Both the position numbers and the translations under genes were made by a program. This document shows positions 1-10,245 of a stretch of 49,595 nt of DNA, piece by piece; the first letter of the stretch is position 1, and each line of letters starts with the position of its first letter. This DNA comes from Sphaerospermopsis aphanizomenoides BCCUSP55 (lineage in GTDB: Bacteria > Cyanobacteriota > Cyanobacteriia > Cyanobacteriales > Nostocaceae): NCBI RefSeq assembly GCF_001586785.1, contig NZ_LUFH02000039.1, positions 1 to 49,595 on the forward strand, given 5' to 3'. A model generated the notes under the pieces. It searched no databases and was not told where the DNA came from. It was given only the letters and a program-made list of their open reading frames with translations.

Positions 1-203
1 GATACATTTTGATGTACCTTGATGCAAGGGTTTTTACCTATTTTACCCCTTTTTCTTGCACCTTGTTCCTTTTTTCTTACCCTTAAACTCTTTATTTATC
101 TGGCTTTTGGCTTTATTCAGCAAACCCTACATACTTCTGTTTTTTCACGCCTTTCTACTTATCACCAATTTATCAAACATTCTCAATCCTGACTCGTGAA
201 TTC
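1..203. other. Left-edge non-coding stretch
   Basis: AT-rich DNA downstream of the histidine kinase gene, with pyrimidine-rich runs on the given strand. I see no open frame, tRNA, or clear terminator hairpin. It may be intergenic spacer continuing beyond the window. Confidence 0.4.
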
Positions 204-3200
204 TTACTCTTGTTCAATCAACTTTTCTAATGTTCTTCGCAAAGATGGAAACTGGTCAATTATTACAAATAATTTATCCATATCTAAGACATCTATTTGA
301 GTTTGTAGAGAATTAGCGTAATCAACTAATAACTGACACTGATGCTCTTTTCCCCAGGAATATAGACGCTGAATAAACTGTTTTATCTCACGCATTTTGA
401 GAGTTTTACGTAAGCTATGCCAGATAGTTTCTTCTGCTTGTTGTAACTTAGTTAATAATTTTGGTAAATCTATGGTATTGATGAATAATTGCGGAGAAAC
501 AGTATTAGTTTTAGAGCTATCGCTGGGATTTTCTTCTGCTATTATGCTCACTGGTTGTAAATACTTCTTAATTTCTGTAAATAGTTGTACACAGCTAATC
601 GGTTTAGATAAACATCCCTGACAGATATTCTCAAGTATTTCTTGGTCTTGGAGATGACATGAAGCGGTGATAATTATGATAGGAATATGTTGAGTTTGTG
701 GGTCTTTCTTAAGATGTGTAGCAACTTCTATGCCATTAATATCTGGCATGATTATGTCCAATAAAATTAAATCAGGATAGTGTAATTTAGCTAAATTAAT
801 AGCTTTTTGTCTATCTTCTGCCAGCAAAATATGATGATGAGTTTGGTGAAAATAGCCTTGGATTAAGTCTCGATTTGATGCTACATCATCTACAACCAAA
901 ATTGTGCTTGGTGCAAACTGGTTTAAATCATCAGGGGAAGATTCTGGAACTATTTTTATCATATCCGATCCGGGTGAAACGGCTGGAAATACAAAGGTAA
1001 AAATACTACCCTCTCCAGGTTCACTTTGCAGTGTTAATATGCCACCCATCATGTTGATTAATCGTTTAGTGATTGCTAGTCCTAGCCCTGTACCGCCATA
1101 TTTACGACTGCTTTTTCCAGAGCTTTGAACAAATGCTTCAAAAATGCTTTGTTGCTGGTCACGGGCAATCCCAATACCTGTATCTTCAACAGCAATTTCT
1201 AACCAGATTTTTTCTTCTTGATCAGCAAAATATGACTTAGCACGGATAGATATTTTGATGTGTCCTTGTTCTGTAAATTTGACAGCATTCCCAACTACAT
1301 TAAAGAGGATTTGCCGTAACCGGATTTGATCTATATCAATAGCTTGAGGTATTGTATCTTCAACTATTGAGTATAAAAGTAAATTTTTATCAGTTGCAAT
1401 TGGGTTAAATATTTGGATAATTTCATTAATTAGTGTGCGTAAATCCACAGGTTCGTAGTAGAGATCCAGCTTTCCGGCTTCAATTTTGGACAGGTCGAGG
1501 ATATCATTAATCAGTACGAGTAGAGTCCTGCCACTGGAGACAATAGCGTGAATATAAGATGATATTTGAGGTTCTGTAACAGTAGATTTTAATAAATTTG
1601 CAAAACCAATAATGGCATTCATGGGTGTACGAATTTCGTGGCGCATATTAGCCAAAAATTCACTTTTTGCTTGGTTAGCACTTTCGGCTTGCCTTGTTGC
1701 TTCTTCTAGAGCCAAATTTTTCAGTGTTAGTTCTTCCCGTCGAGTAGTTTCTTGTTCTAATAAAGCAGCTTGAGCCAGTGCAATTCCTACCTGAGCAGCC
1801 ACAGCTTCTAGTATTTCAATTTCATCATGTTTCCACTCTCGAATTTGCTGATCCTGCAAAGTTTGCTTGCTGATACAGTGATGTATTCCAATGCAGCCAT
1901 TAGGTTTTCCTTGGTAAGAAGTACGAATACATAACATTGATTTAATTTCTAGTTCGTAGCAAAGGTCAATCACAGGCTGCAATAATGCTTCAGTTTCAAT
2001 ATCTGAGATCACAATTGCCCGATCTTGAGCTAAGACTGCTTCAGCATGAGGATTATTGGCAACAGGAATTATCAATTTTTGGCTTGATTTATAATTTTCA
2101 TTTAAGTATTCTGCTACCAAAGATAGATGAGGTTCGGGTTGGTCAAGATATGCATGAATTAGACAACGATGAACTCGAAACGCCCTACCAATTTGCACCG
2201 CAGCAGTTTCAAAAATATGTTGAGTTTGCAAATTCTGCCGAATTTGCTCAGTGATTTGCTTGAGTAGTACCTCTTTTTGTAACTGCTGTTGCAAGGTTGA
2301 TTCTACTTGTTTACGTTCAGTAATATCTGTCAACATTACTAATGCACCTACATATTTTCCTGTAGCATCAAGAATTGGTGTTGTGGAAACTATTGCCCAT
2401 AATTCAGAACCATCTTGACGACGAAATTTGAAATCTGGTTGATCTTGAATACCTTGATGACAATTTTCTAAGTATGTTTGGGCTATTTTTTGTTCTTCAA
2501 TGCCCATAAAATTAAATAAAGGTTTGCCCAGCATTTCTTCTACAGAATAGCCCAACATTACTGCCATTTGAGGGTTGACAAAGCTAGTTTTGCTTTCTGT
2601 ATCCAGCATCCAAATTCCTTCAGAAGTTGTTTCTACAATGCGTCGATATTGTTCTTCACTTTTTTGGAGTGCAGCTTCTGCTTGTTGAGCGCGGATTAAC
2701 TCTTGTTGTAAACGTTGATTAGCCGCTTGCAGTTGAGAAGTTATTTCTGCTACTTTGGTTTCAAGTTTGGCATTGGCTGTCTGGACTTGTTGGAGTAAGG
2801 TGGCTTGTTGAATAGCGGTTGCTACCTGTACTGATAGTTGTTCTAGAAATTCCACTTCATCAGCTTCCCACGGACGCACATCGCTACAGCTATGGGCAAT
2901 TAGTAGTCCCCAAGGTGAATTCTCTACTAAAATTGGTACTAATAAACAGGCTTTAATTTGATACTGTGTTAATAATTCAATATGATCAGGATTTAAATTT
3001 GATTGATAAATATTGGCTATAGATTGAGAAACTTTGTTGTGATGAGAATCTAGCCAATTTCGCTGGAAGTATTTATGTGGAATTATTTGATCTAGAATAG
3101 ACAATTCGGTTGTGACAACAGATTCCACGGTGATTTTTCCACCACCATTAGGATCAAAACGATAAATAATTACACGCTCAACCTGTAGTAATTGCCGTAC

Positions 3201-3374
3201 TTCTGTGACTGTGGTATTGAGAATTTCGTCTAAACTCAAAGATGTATAAATGCGTAAAACGACATCAGCTAACAGTTGATTGCGTTGCACCTGGGTTTTT
3301 AGTTTGGCTTTTTTGTTGCTAACCTGTTCTGATTGATTAGCGAAGTTATGAATTGAAGGATTTGTCGGTTGCAT
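204..3374 (-). CDS. Hybrid sensor histidine kinase (GAF-PAS-GAF-HisKA-HATPase-REC)
   Basis: A soluble two-component hybrid kinase of 1056 residues. Visible order: GAF (about 35-195), coiled coil (200-240), PAS (about 245-360, ending in an ITERK-type PAC tail), second GAF (375-545), HisKA with the phospho-acceptor in [12 protein letters not shown] (His near 580), HATPase_c with N box (NAVKFTEQG) and G boxes ([16 protein letters not shown]), then a receiver with LLDIIMPD (Asp near 874) and a CLSKPI lysine. The last 100 residues are helical and may be a degenerate Hpt or output segment. GAF1 is phytochrome-like in register but I see no clear chromophore Cys, so the signal is unknown. No transmembrane segment. 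The start is the ATG at 3374; a TTG two codons upstream is also open. No response-regulator partner is adjacent. Confidence 0.9.
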   Translation of the reverse strand: MQPTNPSIHNFANQSEQVSNKKAKLKTQVQRNQLLADVVLRIYTSLSLDEILNTTVTEVRQLLQVERVIIYRFDPNGGGKITVESVVTTELSILDQIIPHKYFQRNWLDSHHNKVSQSIANIYQSNLNPDHIELLTQYQIKACLLVPILVENSPWGLLIAHSCSDVRPWEADEVEFLEQLSVQVATAIQQATLLQQVQTANAKLETKVAEITSQLQAANQRLQQELIRAQQAEAALQKSEEQYRRIVETTSEGIWMLDTESKTSFVNPQMAVMLGYSVEEMLGKPLFNFMGIEEQKIAQTYLENCHQGIQDQPDFKFRRQDGSELWAIVSTTPILDATGKYVGALVMLTDITERKQVESTLQQQLQKEVLLKQITEQIRQNLQTQHIFETAAVQIGRAFRVHRCLIHAYLDQPEPHLSLVAEYLNENYKSSQKLIIPVANNPHAEAVLAQDRAIVISDIETEALLQPVIDLCYELEIKSMLCIRTSYQGKPNGCIGIHHCISKQTLQDQQIREWKHDEIEILEAVAAQVGIALAQAALLEQETTRREELTLKNLALEEATRQAESANQAKSEFLANMRHEIRTPMNAIIGFANLLKSTVTEPQISSYIHAIVSSGRTLLVLINDILDLSKIEAGKLDLYYEPVDLRTLINEIIQIFNPIATDKNLLLYSIVEDTIPQAIDIDQIRLRQILFNVVGNAVKFTEQGHIKISIRAKSYFADQEEKIWLEIAVEDTGIGIARDQQQSIFEAFVQSSGKSSRKYGGTGLGLAITKRLINMMGGILTLQSEPGEGSIFTFVFPAVSPGSDMIKIVPESSPDDLNQFAPSTILVVDDVASNRDLIQGYFHQTHHHILLAEDRQKAINLAKLHYPDLILLDIIMPDINGIEVATHLKKDPQTQHIPIIIITASCHLQDQEILENICQGCLSKPISCVQLFTEIKKYLQPVSIIAEENPSDSSKTNTVSPQLFINTIDLPKLLTKLQQAEETIWHSLRKTLKMREIKQFIQRLYSWGKEHQCQLLVDYANSLQTQIDVLDMDKLFVIIDQFPSLRRTLEKLIEQE

Positions 3375-3670
3375 AATCAAAGCAAGAGTTTGAGTTTATA
3401 GGCATTATCTTAATTGTTCCCAAAATATTGCTCTAGCACGTTATAACTGTTATAGCTTAAGCTTTTTCGGATTTTACTAATAGTAATGATACGGATCACA
3501 CCGTCTATTGGGCATTAATCACTCAGTAATCTAGATAAAATCACTGCCTCTTACTTACTAAGATCAGCTTTCGACTTATTCACAATCACAGTTGCATCCT
3601 ATCGTCATCACTGTCCAACTCATCAAAATCACTGAATATTAATTATATAAACCAGCCAGGGAAAGCAGTC

Positions 3671-3835
3671 ATGCAGTTAATTAATTGTATTTTTACCAAT
3701 CATTCTCATTCTAGACAAGTTTCTACTCCTGTCAGTGAAACCATGACCCAAAATTACAATATTTATACCTTAGAAGATTTAATTCAAACTCTGGAAGAAG
3801 CCGCTAACTATTTGGCAGCTTTTTCTGCTATGTAA
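3671..3835 (+). CDS. Possible small ORF, 54 aa, unknown
   Basis: ATG-initiated frame of 54 codons in the divergent gap after the histidine kinase promoter side, preceded by an AGGGAAAG stretch 6-13 nt upstream that could act as a ribosome binding site. The C-terminal half (YTLEDLIQTLEEAANYLAAF) reads like an amphipathic helix. No family recognised and no signal peptide. The length and composition are compatible with a real small protein, but chance cannot be excluded. Confidence 0.3.
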   Translation: MQLINCIFTNHSHSRQVSTPVSETMTQNYNIYTLEDLIQTLEEAANYLAAFSAM

Positions 3836-3861
3836 GGGTGTGGGAGTATAATGTTTTCTTC

Positions 3862-5598
3862 CTAGGAAAATTGCTGGGCATAAAACCGCGCATATCTACC
3901 TTCTAAAGCTAACAATTCTTCATGATTTCCTGATTCCACAATTTGTCCTTTTTCTAATACCAAAATGCGATCGCACTTTCTCACTGTTGATAATCTATGG
4001 GCAATAATTAACACAGTGCGGGTTTCCATTAATCTTTCCAAAGCTTCCTGCACTAAAGCTTCTGACTCGGAATCTAAGGCAGATGTGGCTTCATCAAGTA
4101 TCAAAATTTGCGGATCTAAGAGTACAGCACGAGCGATCGCAATTCTTTGTCTTTGTCCACCAGATAAATTCACACCACGCTCACCTACCCAAGTATTATA
4201 ACCTTCCGGTAGTTGCTGAATAAATTTATGAGCATTGGCAATTTTTGCCGCTTCTTCTACTGCCTTAATATCAAAATATTTTTGTCCAAAAGCAATATTT
4301 TGGGCAATAGTTCCGGAAAACATAATCGTTTCTTGTGGAACAATGCCAATTTGTCTTCTTAAACTATTTAATGTCACATCTCGAATATTGACACCATCTA
4401 TAAAAATTTCCCCACTTTCAGGATCATAAAATCGCGGTAAAAGATTTACAAAAGTAGTTTTACCAGCACCAGAAGCACCCACAAGTGCGATCGCTTGTCC
4501 TGGCATTACTAATAAACTAATATTATTTAAAACCAGTTCCCCAGGTTTATAAGCAAACGTTACATCCCGGTATTCAATTTTGCCAATCACATCAGGCAGA
4601 TTGGTAGCATGATCTTTTTCTAACACTGTTGGCTGAATTGCTAACAATTCAAAAACCCGGTCAACCGAGGCTTCACCTTGTTTAAATTCATTATAGTTAT
4701 GAGTAGTATGACCAATAGGATCAATTAACAAAGCTGCTGCTGCTAAATAACTGAAAAATTCCCCTACAGTTAAATTTTTTTGAGAAATTTGCCATACTCC
4801 CACCATCAGCAAAGATAAAGCACTCACAGCTTCTAAAAATCCCACAATGGGAATTTGAATTGCTTTTAACCGTTCTGCTGAATATTTAGCTTTCAAACTA
4901 CGTTCTGCTTCATAGCTAAATCTAGCAATTTCATAGTTTTCTGCGGCAAAAGCTTTGATTAAACGAATACCGCTAAATACTTCTGTCAAAATAGCTGATA
5001 AATCAGAAATCCGATTTTGACTTTTCAGAGAATATTTCCGTAATCTTTCCCCAAACCAACCAATTAAAATTCCCATCACGGGGGCAACAACAACTGTAGT
5101 AAGGGTGAGTTGCCAATTCAAATAAATCATGTAGATGGGAATAGCTATCAACTGCAAAACGCAGGGAACAAAATCATGAAAAAGCTTATTGATAACTTCC
5201 CCAACTCTGTCAACATCTTCCGTGAGACGGTAAGATAAATCTCCAGCTTTTGCGGTTTCAAAATAACTGAGATTTAGCTTTTGTAAATGTGAATAAACTT
5301 GTTGACGGAGATGAAAAGCCACTCTTAAAGCTGCACGTGCCATGTATAAATCTTGTACAGCTTGGAAAAAGCCCCGCACCAAAAATACCAAAGCACAAAT
5401 CCCCGTTAATTGGGCGATCGCTACTACATTACCTTGTCCAAAGGGAACTGCCAACTTCCCAGCGAGATTAATCAGCGTTAAAGTGGCCAATACATATCCT
5501 AATATTCCCACAAAACCCTTAGCAATGGTTTCCCACTGGGTGCGAATATAAGGTAAAAGTTGCCAATAATTAGAGCGTGAATTAGAGCGTGTGTTCAA
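3862..5598 (-). CDS. ABC exporter, fused permease and ATPase (MsbA/HepA-like)
   Basis: A 578-residue half-transporter working as a dimer in the inner membrane. Residues 1-310 form the six-helix exporter domain. The C-terminal 240 residues are the nucleotide-binding domain: Walker A GASGAGKTT (near 376), Q-loop, signature LSGGQRQRIAIARA (near 480), Walker B ILILDEATSALD and an H-loop IIAHRLST. It belongs to the lipid/glycolipid/drug exporter family (MsbA; cyanobacterial HepA is a relative), but the substrate cannot be read from sequence. The start is a TTG: a stop lies two codons upstream and no ATG follows before the first helix. A GGAAG lies upstream. Codons 3-10 contain a short direct repeat (CGCTCTAATT twice). 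It stands alone. Confidence 0.9.
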   Translation of the reverse strand: MNTRSNSRSNYWQLLPYIRTQWETIAKGFVGILGYVLATLTLINLAGKLAVPFGQGNVVAIAQLTGICALVFLVRGFFQAVQDLYMARAALRVAFHLRQQVYSHLQKLNLSYFETAKAGDLSYRLTEDVDRVGEVINKLFHDFVPCVLQLIAIPIYMIYLNWQLTLTTVVVAPVMGILIGWFGERLRKYSLKSQNRISDLSAILTEVFSGIRLIKAFAAENYEIARFSYEAERSLKAKYSAERLKAIQIPIVGFLEAVSALSLLMVGVWQISQKNLTVGEFFSYLAAAALLIDPIGHTTHNYNEFKQGEASVDRVFELLAIQPTVLEKDHATNLPDVIGKIEYRDVTFAYKPGELVLNNISLLVMPGQAIALVGASGAGKTTFVNLLPRFYDPESGEIFIDGVNIRDVTLNSLRRQIGIVPQETIMFSGTIAQNIAFGQKYFDIKAVEEAAKIANAHKFIQQLPEGYNTWVGERGVNLSGGQRQRIAIARAVLLDPQILILDEATSALDSESEALVQEALERLMETRTVLIIAHRLSTVRKCDRILVLEKGQIVESGNHEELLALEGRYARFYAQQFS

Positions 5599-5674
5599 AA
5601 CCTAAACTTCCAAAAAAATATTTTTCCTTTGTTTGACGTTACCAGTTTTTGGCTAAATTTGGTAATGGGTTATT

Positions 5675-5798
5675 CACCTGTCACCTGTCACCTGTCACCT
5701 GTTACCTGTTACCTGTCACCTGTCACCTGTCACCTGTCACCTGTCACCTGTCACCTGTCACCTGTCACCTGTCACCTGTCACCTGTCACCTGTCACCT
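5675..5798. repeat. Heptanucleotide tandem repeat (CACCTGT)n
   Basis: About 17.7 head-to-tail copies of the 7-bp unit CACCTGT with two TACCTGT variants, filling the space between the ABC exporter and dedA. Spacer-free, so not CRISPR. This is the STRR class known from heterocystous cyanobacteria. The array runs up to the dedA stop codon. The same unit occurs in the opposite orientation at 45354-45462. Confidence 0.95.
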
Positions 5799-6368
5799 TT
5801 ATTTATTCGCTCTATTTTCTTTAATGACATGAACAATCGAAGGTAATAAAGAAACCATAATAATTAAACCAATGATTGGTAATAGATATTTATCTAATTG
5901 TTCTGCTGGTAGTGACTTACCTAAAAAGAAACCTAACATAGTAATGCCAAAAGTCCAAACAAAACCACCAATCAGGTTGTAAACCATAAATGTGCGATAG
6001 TGCATAGAACCAATACCTGCTACAATTGGGGCAAAGGTGCGAATAATTGGCATAAATCTTGCTAAAACAATAGTTTTTTTACCATGCTTTTCATAAAATG
6101 CTTGAGTTTTCACAACGTGATTTTTATGAAATAACCAAGACTCTTCTTGATCAAATAATTTTCTGCCAAATTTATGGCCAGTAAAGTAACCTACATTATC
6201 CCCAAACACAGCACAAACAAACGCACCAAAAATTAGCACCCAAATATTCAGTAATTGCTGAGAAGCCACAAATCCTGCTGTAAATAGTAAACTATCACCA
6301 GGAAGAAAAAAGCCGATCAGTAGGCCAGATTCAGCAAAGATAATTCCCCATACCCCAAAGTAACCCAA
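5799..6368 (-). CDS. DedA family membrane protein, 5' end split by a MITE
   Basis: A DedA/SNARE-associated family membrane protein; members act as undecaprenyl-phosphate or lipid flippases, or in membrane homeostasis. The remaining frame (189 residues from a TTG at 6368) carries the conserved entry helix (FAESGLLIGFFLPGDSLLF), the re-entrant GxNxGY-like segment and the RFMPIIRTFAPIVAG motif with two essential-type arginines. There is no ATG. Reading outward, the frame enters a 160-bp inverted-repeat element (6380-6539). On its far side, an ATG at 6567 preceded by AGGTGAG encodes MHFNLPDLI. Removing the element plus one TAATTA copy rejoins MHFNLPDLIKSLGYFGVW in frame, giving 200 residues. The gene is therefore probably interrupted. 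Residual translation from TTG lacks a ribosome site and would drop only 11 residues. Confidence 0.85.
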   Translation of the reverse strand: MGYFGVWGIIFAESGLLIGFFLPGDSLLFTAGFVASQQLLNIWVLIFGAFVCAVFGDNVGYFTGHKFGRKLFDQEESWLFHKNHVVKTQAFYEKHGKKTIVLARFMPIIRTFAPIVAGIGSMHYRTFMVYNLIGGFVWTFGITMLGFFLGKSLPAEQLDKYLLPIIGLIIMVSLLPSIVHVIKENRANK

Positions 6369-6379
6369 TGATTTAATTA

Positions 6380-6539
6380 GAGGTTGTTTTAAAAGTTTGA
6401 GATGGTTATTTTCAACACTTCTAGATCCCCCCTAACCCCCTTAATAAGGGGAACTAGATTCAAAGTCCCCCTTATTAAGGGGGATTTAGGGGGATCTGAA
6501 AATCTTTGATACACCATGAGAGACTTTTCAAACATCCTC
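6380..6539. mobile_element. 160-bp MITE inserted in dedA, TSD TAATTA
   Basis: Non-coding fold-back element. The outer arms are imperfect inverted copies about 60 bp long, starting GAGGTTGTTTTAAAAGT on one side and GAGGATGTTTGAAAAGT on the other. The centre is a second palindrome of C/G runs (CCCCCTTAATAAGGGG and its inverse). It is flanked by TAATTA on both sides (6374-6379 and 6540-6545), consistent with target-site duplication. No transposase is encoded, so it would be moved in trans. Confidence 0.85.
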
Positions 6540-6694
6540 TAATTAAATCTGGTAAATTAAAATGCATGAAATCTCACCTGCTCAAGAAGTTGCATTCAAC
6601 ATCTTAACGTTCAAAATTTTCTGAAAATAAAAATTAATATTAAGATTATAAAAAGTTATTTTAGATGTTGTAGATATTGGTTTAAAGGAACAAG

Positions 6695-7477
6695 ATGGAA
6701 AGATATTTAAAAGTGTTACGATTATTTTGGAGTGCTGCGATCGCCGCAGAAATGGAGTACCGTCTTAACTTCATCATCGCCACCTTCAGCAGTATCGGTA
6801 ATCTCGTAGGTAGCATTTTTGGACTATTCCTATTTTACCGCAACGGTTACACCTTTCCTGGTTGGTCATGGTCAGCCGCTTTAATAGTTTTAGGAATATT
6901 TACCTTATTACAAGGCTTTTCTGCCACTTTTTTAGCACCTAACTTAAACCAAATTGTTCGTCACGTTCAAGAAGGAACTTTAGACTTTGTATTATTAAAA
7001 CCTATCCGCAGTCAGTTTTGGCTTTCTACTCACACTCTATCACCCTGGGGATTACCAGATTTAATCTTTGGCTGTATGATCATTGGCTATGCAGGTAACA
7101 ATCTAGGTTTAGGAATAGACAAATACTTACTGAGTATATTTCCCTTGACCTGCGGTTTCGTGATTCTTTACAGCCTCTGGTTTATGCTGGGAGCTACGAG
7201 TATTTGGTTCGTGAAAATTTACAACGTTACAGAAGTATTACGGGGTTTATTAGAAGCTGGCAGATATCCAATAGTAGCTTATCCAGCTGCTTATAGAGTT
7301 TTCTTTACCTTTGTAGTTCCAGTGGCATTTTTAACCACAATTCCTGCCCAAGCAATGTTAGGTGAAACTCAGTTAACTTGGTTATTTGGTGCAGTCATAT
7401 TAGCGGTGATATTATTTTTAATTTCCACTTGGTTTTGGCGGTTTGCATTAAGGTTTTACACCAGTGCTTCGAGTTAA
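6695..7477 (+). CDS. ABC-2 family transporter permease
   Basis: 260 residues with six predicted membrane helices, matching the COG3694-type ABC-2 permeases whose cytoplasmic loop reads QEGTLDFVLLKPI, as here around residues 95-107. These proteins form the membrane part of an exporter with a separate ATPase and usually a second permease (COG4587). Neither is adjacent, so the partners must be encoded elsewhere. The start ATG follows AAAGGAACAAG, a good ribosome site. The substrate is unknown. Confidence 0.85.
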   Translation: MERYLKVLRLFWSAAIAAEMEYRLNFIIATFSSIGNLVGSIFGLFLFYRNGYTFPGWSWSAALIVLGIFTLLQGFSATFLAPNLNQIVRHVQEGTLDFVLLKPIRSQFWLSTHTLSPWGLPDLIFGCMIIGYAGNNLGLGIDKYLLSIFPLTCGFVILYSLWFMLGATSIWFVKIYNVTEVLRGLLEAGRYPIVAYPAAYRVFFTFVVPVAFLTTIPAQAMLGETQLTWLFGAVILAVILFLISTWFWRFALRFYTSASS

Positions 7478-7650
7478 TTATTAACGAAGGCAGGAGGCAG
7501 GGGGCAGGAGGCCGTTTTTGTAACAAGGAATTTATACCCCGCTCCAAAAACTTTGGGCGAAGTCCGGTTTTAGTCCCAATTGTTTAGATAATCACTGTAA
7601 GCCGGGGAATACCATCAACAGCGATGACTCCCCAACCTACAAAAAAGAGA

Positions 7651-8412
7651 TTACAACATATCTGGATTTTCACCCAGTTCTCTTAATCTAGCAGCCAATC
7701 TAGCCGCCTGTGCTTTAGCTTCCTCCTCTCTTAATTTAGCTTCCTCAGCTTGTATAACTGCAATTTCTGCTTGTGATTTTGCCGCTTCTTCTGGTAACAA
7801 AACTAAATTGCCAGCAACATCATAAAATCGTACCCAGATTGCACTTTCCCTATCTATAGTTCCTTCCCAAGTTCCTAACCAAAAACCCAAACGTCTACAC
7901 CATAACCAACCATTTTCATTAGGTGTTAAAGGTTGATATTCTTGGTTTTCATCTAAATGCCATCCTTGTAAAGAATTAGGGTCAAAAGGATCATAGACAA
8001 AATAATCTGAAGTCCGAAAAGTCTGTTCATAAAGGTCTTTTTTAATGCCTTTATCTATAGCTGCTGTAGACCGTGACATTAATTCCACAATCACATCAGG
8101 ATAGCGACCATCTTCTTCCCAAACCACCCAACCTTGTCTAGAAGCTGTGCCGTCAACATTAAGAACAGCGAAAAAATCAGGGCCACGAAAATCACGATTT
8201 ATTAGCTGGTTACTGCTGTAGTAAATAAACATATTGCCCCCAGTAAAATAATCACTGCGATCGCACCAAGCCTGTTGCAACGACCGAATGAGGACATTCA
8301 TGGCAATACGATGTCGATTTGATTCCAAGGGTTCACCATCATCAAATATTAAATCTGTAGGTGGGTTGTGGGGTTCCCAGTCCACAATGGCTAGATTGTT
8401 TTCGGTAGTCAT
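7651..8412 (-). CDS. Uma2 family protein (DUF820, PD-(D/E)XK fold)
   Basis: 253 residues from ATG 8412. The Uma2/DUF820 core is clear: RGPDFFAVL (metal-binding Asp), then PDVIVELMSRST (Glu), followed by KKDLYEQTFRTSDYFVYDP. The family has a restriction-endonuclease-like fold and is hugely expanded in cyanobacteria, but its cellular role is not established. The C-terminal 50 residues form a charged Ala/Glu coiled coil ending RLRELGENPDML, almost the same tail as the Uma2 protein at 19937-20719, so the two are paralogues. It is followed by another Uma2 gene in the same direction. Confidence 0.85.
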   Translation of the reverse strand: MTTENNLAIVDWEPHNPPTDLIFDDGEPLESNRHRIAMNVLIRSLQQAWCDRSDYFTGGNMFIYYSSNQLINRDFRGPDFFAVLNVDGTASRQGWVVWEEDGRYPDVIVELMSRSTAAIDKGIKKDLYEQTFRTSDYFVYDPFDPNSLQGWHLDENQEYQPLTPNENGWLWCRRLGFWLGTWEGTIDRESAIWVRFYDVAGNLVLLPEEAAKSQAEIAVIQAEEAKLREEEAKAQAARLAARLRELGENPDML

Positions 8413-8502
8413 GAGCAATTATCACCTTTTTCATCAAGCCTTAAATCTTAATCATAATCTGTTTTCAGCTTCCTAAAATTAAAATGTGCAGATTAAAAAT
8501 GG

Positions 8503-9141
8503 CTACAAATTATCCCTAACCCAACTCCTAAAGTTCCGCATCGCCTGACTTCTGCCAATAGTTAAACACTGCTGCACATACTCATTAACTAATTCCAAAA
8601 TCGGGATATTAGGAAAATTAGGACTAGATTGAGATTTTACATATTTCCCTTCCTGTAACAAGAAAATTTCCAAACCTTGTTGTTTATATCGCCAAAGTTC
8701 AGGAACTCCCAAAATTTCATAATTTTCAAATCGAGTCCGAGAAGTAATATCAATTTCAATCGCTAAATCTGGTGGTGGATCTATATTTAAATCAATTCGA
8801 TTTTTACCAATTACAGCCGCTTGATTTTGAATATAAAAACTAGTATCTGGTTCTACAGCTTGACCCATCCTCTGATTTTTCAGTGTGGTAGAACCAAAAG
8901 GTTCAAAATCAATTTGCAGATGGTCTAATAAAATTCTGACAAACTCACCAACTATTTCTTTATCTTTTTCGTGTTCAGGTAAAGGAACCATAATCTCTAA
9001 CCAGCCATCACTATAAGAAATACGTGCAGCACGCCTTTCTCCCATTTCTTCTAAAATATTTTCTAACTGCTGCCAACTAATATCCTTGAGTAACATTTGT
9101 TGGCCAGGGTTGACAATAATTTGTTGAAGTTCTAAAAGCAT
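8503..9141 (-). CDS. Uma2 family protein (DUF820)
   Basis: 212 residues. Uma2 core: an N-terminal region with WLEIMVPLPEHEKDK, then VEPDTSFYIQN (Asp), DLAIEIDITSRT (Glu) and a C-terminal EIFLLQEGKYVKS strand. It is a different subgroup from the two long, coiled-coil-tailed copies in this window and lacks that tail. ATG start at 9141. It lies upstream of and in line with the 7651-8412 copy, but the 90-bp gap makes co-transcription only possible. Confidence 0.85.
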   Translation of the reverse strand: MLLELQQIIVNPGQQMLLKDISWQQLENILEEMGERRAARISYSDGWLEIMVPLPEHEKDKEIVGEFVRILLDHLQIDFEPFGSTTLKNQRMGQAVEPDTSFYIQNQAAVIGKNRIDLNIDPPPDLAIEIDITSRTRFENYEILGVPELWRYKQQGLEIFLLQEGKYVKSQSSPNFPNIPILELVNEYVQQCLTIGRSQAMRNFRSWVRDNL

Positions 9142-9153
9142 ATCGCCTCTTTA

Positions 9154-9200
9154 TAATTGATAATTGATAATTGATAATTGATAATTGATAATTGATAATT
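9154..9200. repeat. Heptanucleotide repeat (TAATTGA)n
   Basis: About 6.7 perfect copies of TAATTGA just upstream of the Uma2 start codon and before pdxJ. The same family recurs at about 26068-26107 and 29667-29712. Confidence 0.9.
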
Positions 9201-9322
9201 ATTTATTTTCTCCTTTTACTCCTTACCTGATCATAACCACAATTTTTAACACCAACCTACTCATACCTCCTGAATTAGTTAAAATCAAAATCTAAAACAC
9301 AGTGCAACAGGAGAAACCAGGC

Positions 9323-10054
9323 GTGCCTACACTCGGTGTAAATATTGACCATATCGCTACCATTCGCCAAGCCAGAAGAACAGTAGAACCAGATCCCATC
9401 GCCGCTGCGGTATTAGCCGAATTAGCAGGTGCAGACGGCATTACCGCCCATTTGCGGGAGGACAGAAGACATATTCAAGATAGAGATGTGCGTCTGTTGC
9501 GGCAAACAGTAAGAACGCACTTAAACTTAGAAATGGCAGCAACTGATGAAATGTTGGGAATTGCCCTCGACATTAAACCCGATTATGTCACATTAGTACC
9601 AGAAAAACGCGAAGAAGTAACCACAGAAGGCGGTTTGGATATTGTCGGGCAAATTGCTAGAATAGGAGAGATAGTAGATAAATTGCAAAATGCTGGCATT
9701 CCCGTGAGTTTGTTCATTGATGCCGAACCAGCACAAATCGAAGCGTCTGCCAAGGTTCAGGCAAAATTCATTGAACTACACACAGGACAATATGCTGAAG
9801 CCAAAGATGAAACCACTCGTCAACATGAACTAGCTTTATTAGCACAAGGGTGTGAACAAGCGATTAAAGCTGGGTTGCGAGTGAATGCTGGTCATGGACT
9901 TACATACTGGAACGTTTACCCAGTAGCGGCACTTCCAGGTATGGAAGAACTCAATATTGGCCATACTATCATTAGTCGAGCGGCTTTAGTAGGAATGGAA
10001 AGAGCCGTCCGAGAAATGAAACAAGCAATGAAGGGAACAGGGGATGGGGTGTAG
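9323..10054 (+). CDS. pdxJ: Pyridoxine 5'-phosphate synthase
   Basis: Condenses 1-deoxyxylulose 5-phosphate with 3-amino-2-oxopropyl phosphate to pyridoxine 5'-phosphate, the last ring-forming step of the DXP-dependent vitamin B6 route in the cytoplasm. Recognised by [49 protein letters not shown] and [11 protein letters not shown] (conserved His and Glu of the TIM barrel). I chose the GTG at 9323 because AGGAG sits 9 nt upstream and the protein then starts at the usual point (243 residues, the E. coli length). The frame is also open to a GTG at 9302. The last residues and the TAG stop come from a GGTGTAG repeat that begins inside the gene. Confidence 0.95.
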   Translation: MPTLGVNIDHIATIRQARRTVEPDPIAAAVLAELAGADGITAHLREDRRHIQDRDVRLLRQTVRTHLNLEMAATDEMLGIALDIKPDYVTLVPEKREEVTTEGGLDIVGQIARIGEIVDKLQNAGIPVSLFIDAEPAQIEASAKVQAKFIELHTGQYAEAKDETTRQHELALLAQGCEQAIKAGLRVNAGHGLTYWNVYPVAALPGMEELNIGHTIISRAALVGMERAVREMKQAMKGTGDGV

Positions 10055-10073
10055 GGTGTAGGGTGTAGGGTGC
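10047..10073. repeat. Short GGTGTAG tandem repeat at the pdxJ 3' end
   Basis: Three to four copies of GGTGTAG running over the end of pdxJ; the pdxJ TAG stop is inside the first unit. A related 8-bp array occurs at 44040-44109. Confidence 0.8.
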
Positions 10074-10095
10074 GGGAAAACAACTTCATCGTCAA

Positions 10096-10173
10096 CTCCT
10101 GATAGCGAAGCGTGGCGTTAGCCATACTCCTGAACTCCTGATAGCGGAGCGTGGCGTAAGCCATACTCCTGAA
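10096..10173. repeat. Two direct copies of a 39-bp extragenic repeat
   Basis: Two head-to-tail copies (10096-10134 and 10135-10173) of a 39-bp sequence with the core GAGCGTGGCGTAAGCCATAC, differing at two positions. A third copy, inverted, lies at about 15063-15101, and a shortened one near 16540-16560. This is a dispersed palindromic repeat common between Nostocales genes. Confidence 0.85.
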
Positions 10174-10245
10174 CTTCTTCCACGAGAGGGGTTGTAGCTG
10201 CGTAATCCTCAAAACTTAGAGTCACATTAGTAACTTCAGACTGCT

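Noticed and set aside
5675-5798. Possible CRISPR array
   Set aside because: The unit is 7 bp with no spacers, and there are no cas genes.
5629-5846. Overlapping ORFs of 65-67 codons made of repeated CHLSPVT
   Set aside because: Pure translation of the CACCTGT tandem repeat in different frames; no start signal and no independent coding pattern.
9916-10212. 98-codon minus-strand ORF over the pdxJ end
   Set aside because: Runs across pdxJ and through the two repeat copies (visible as repeated RSMAxATLRYQE); not a real gene.
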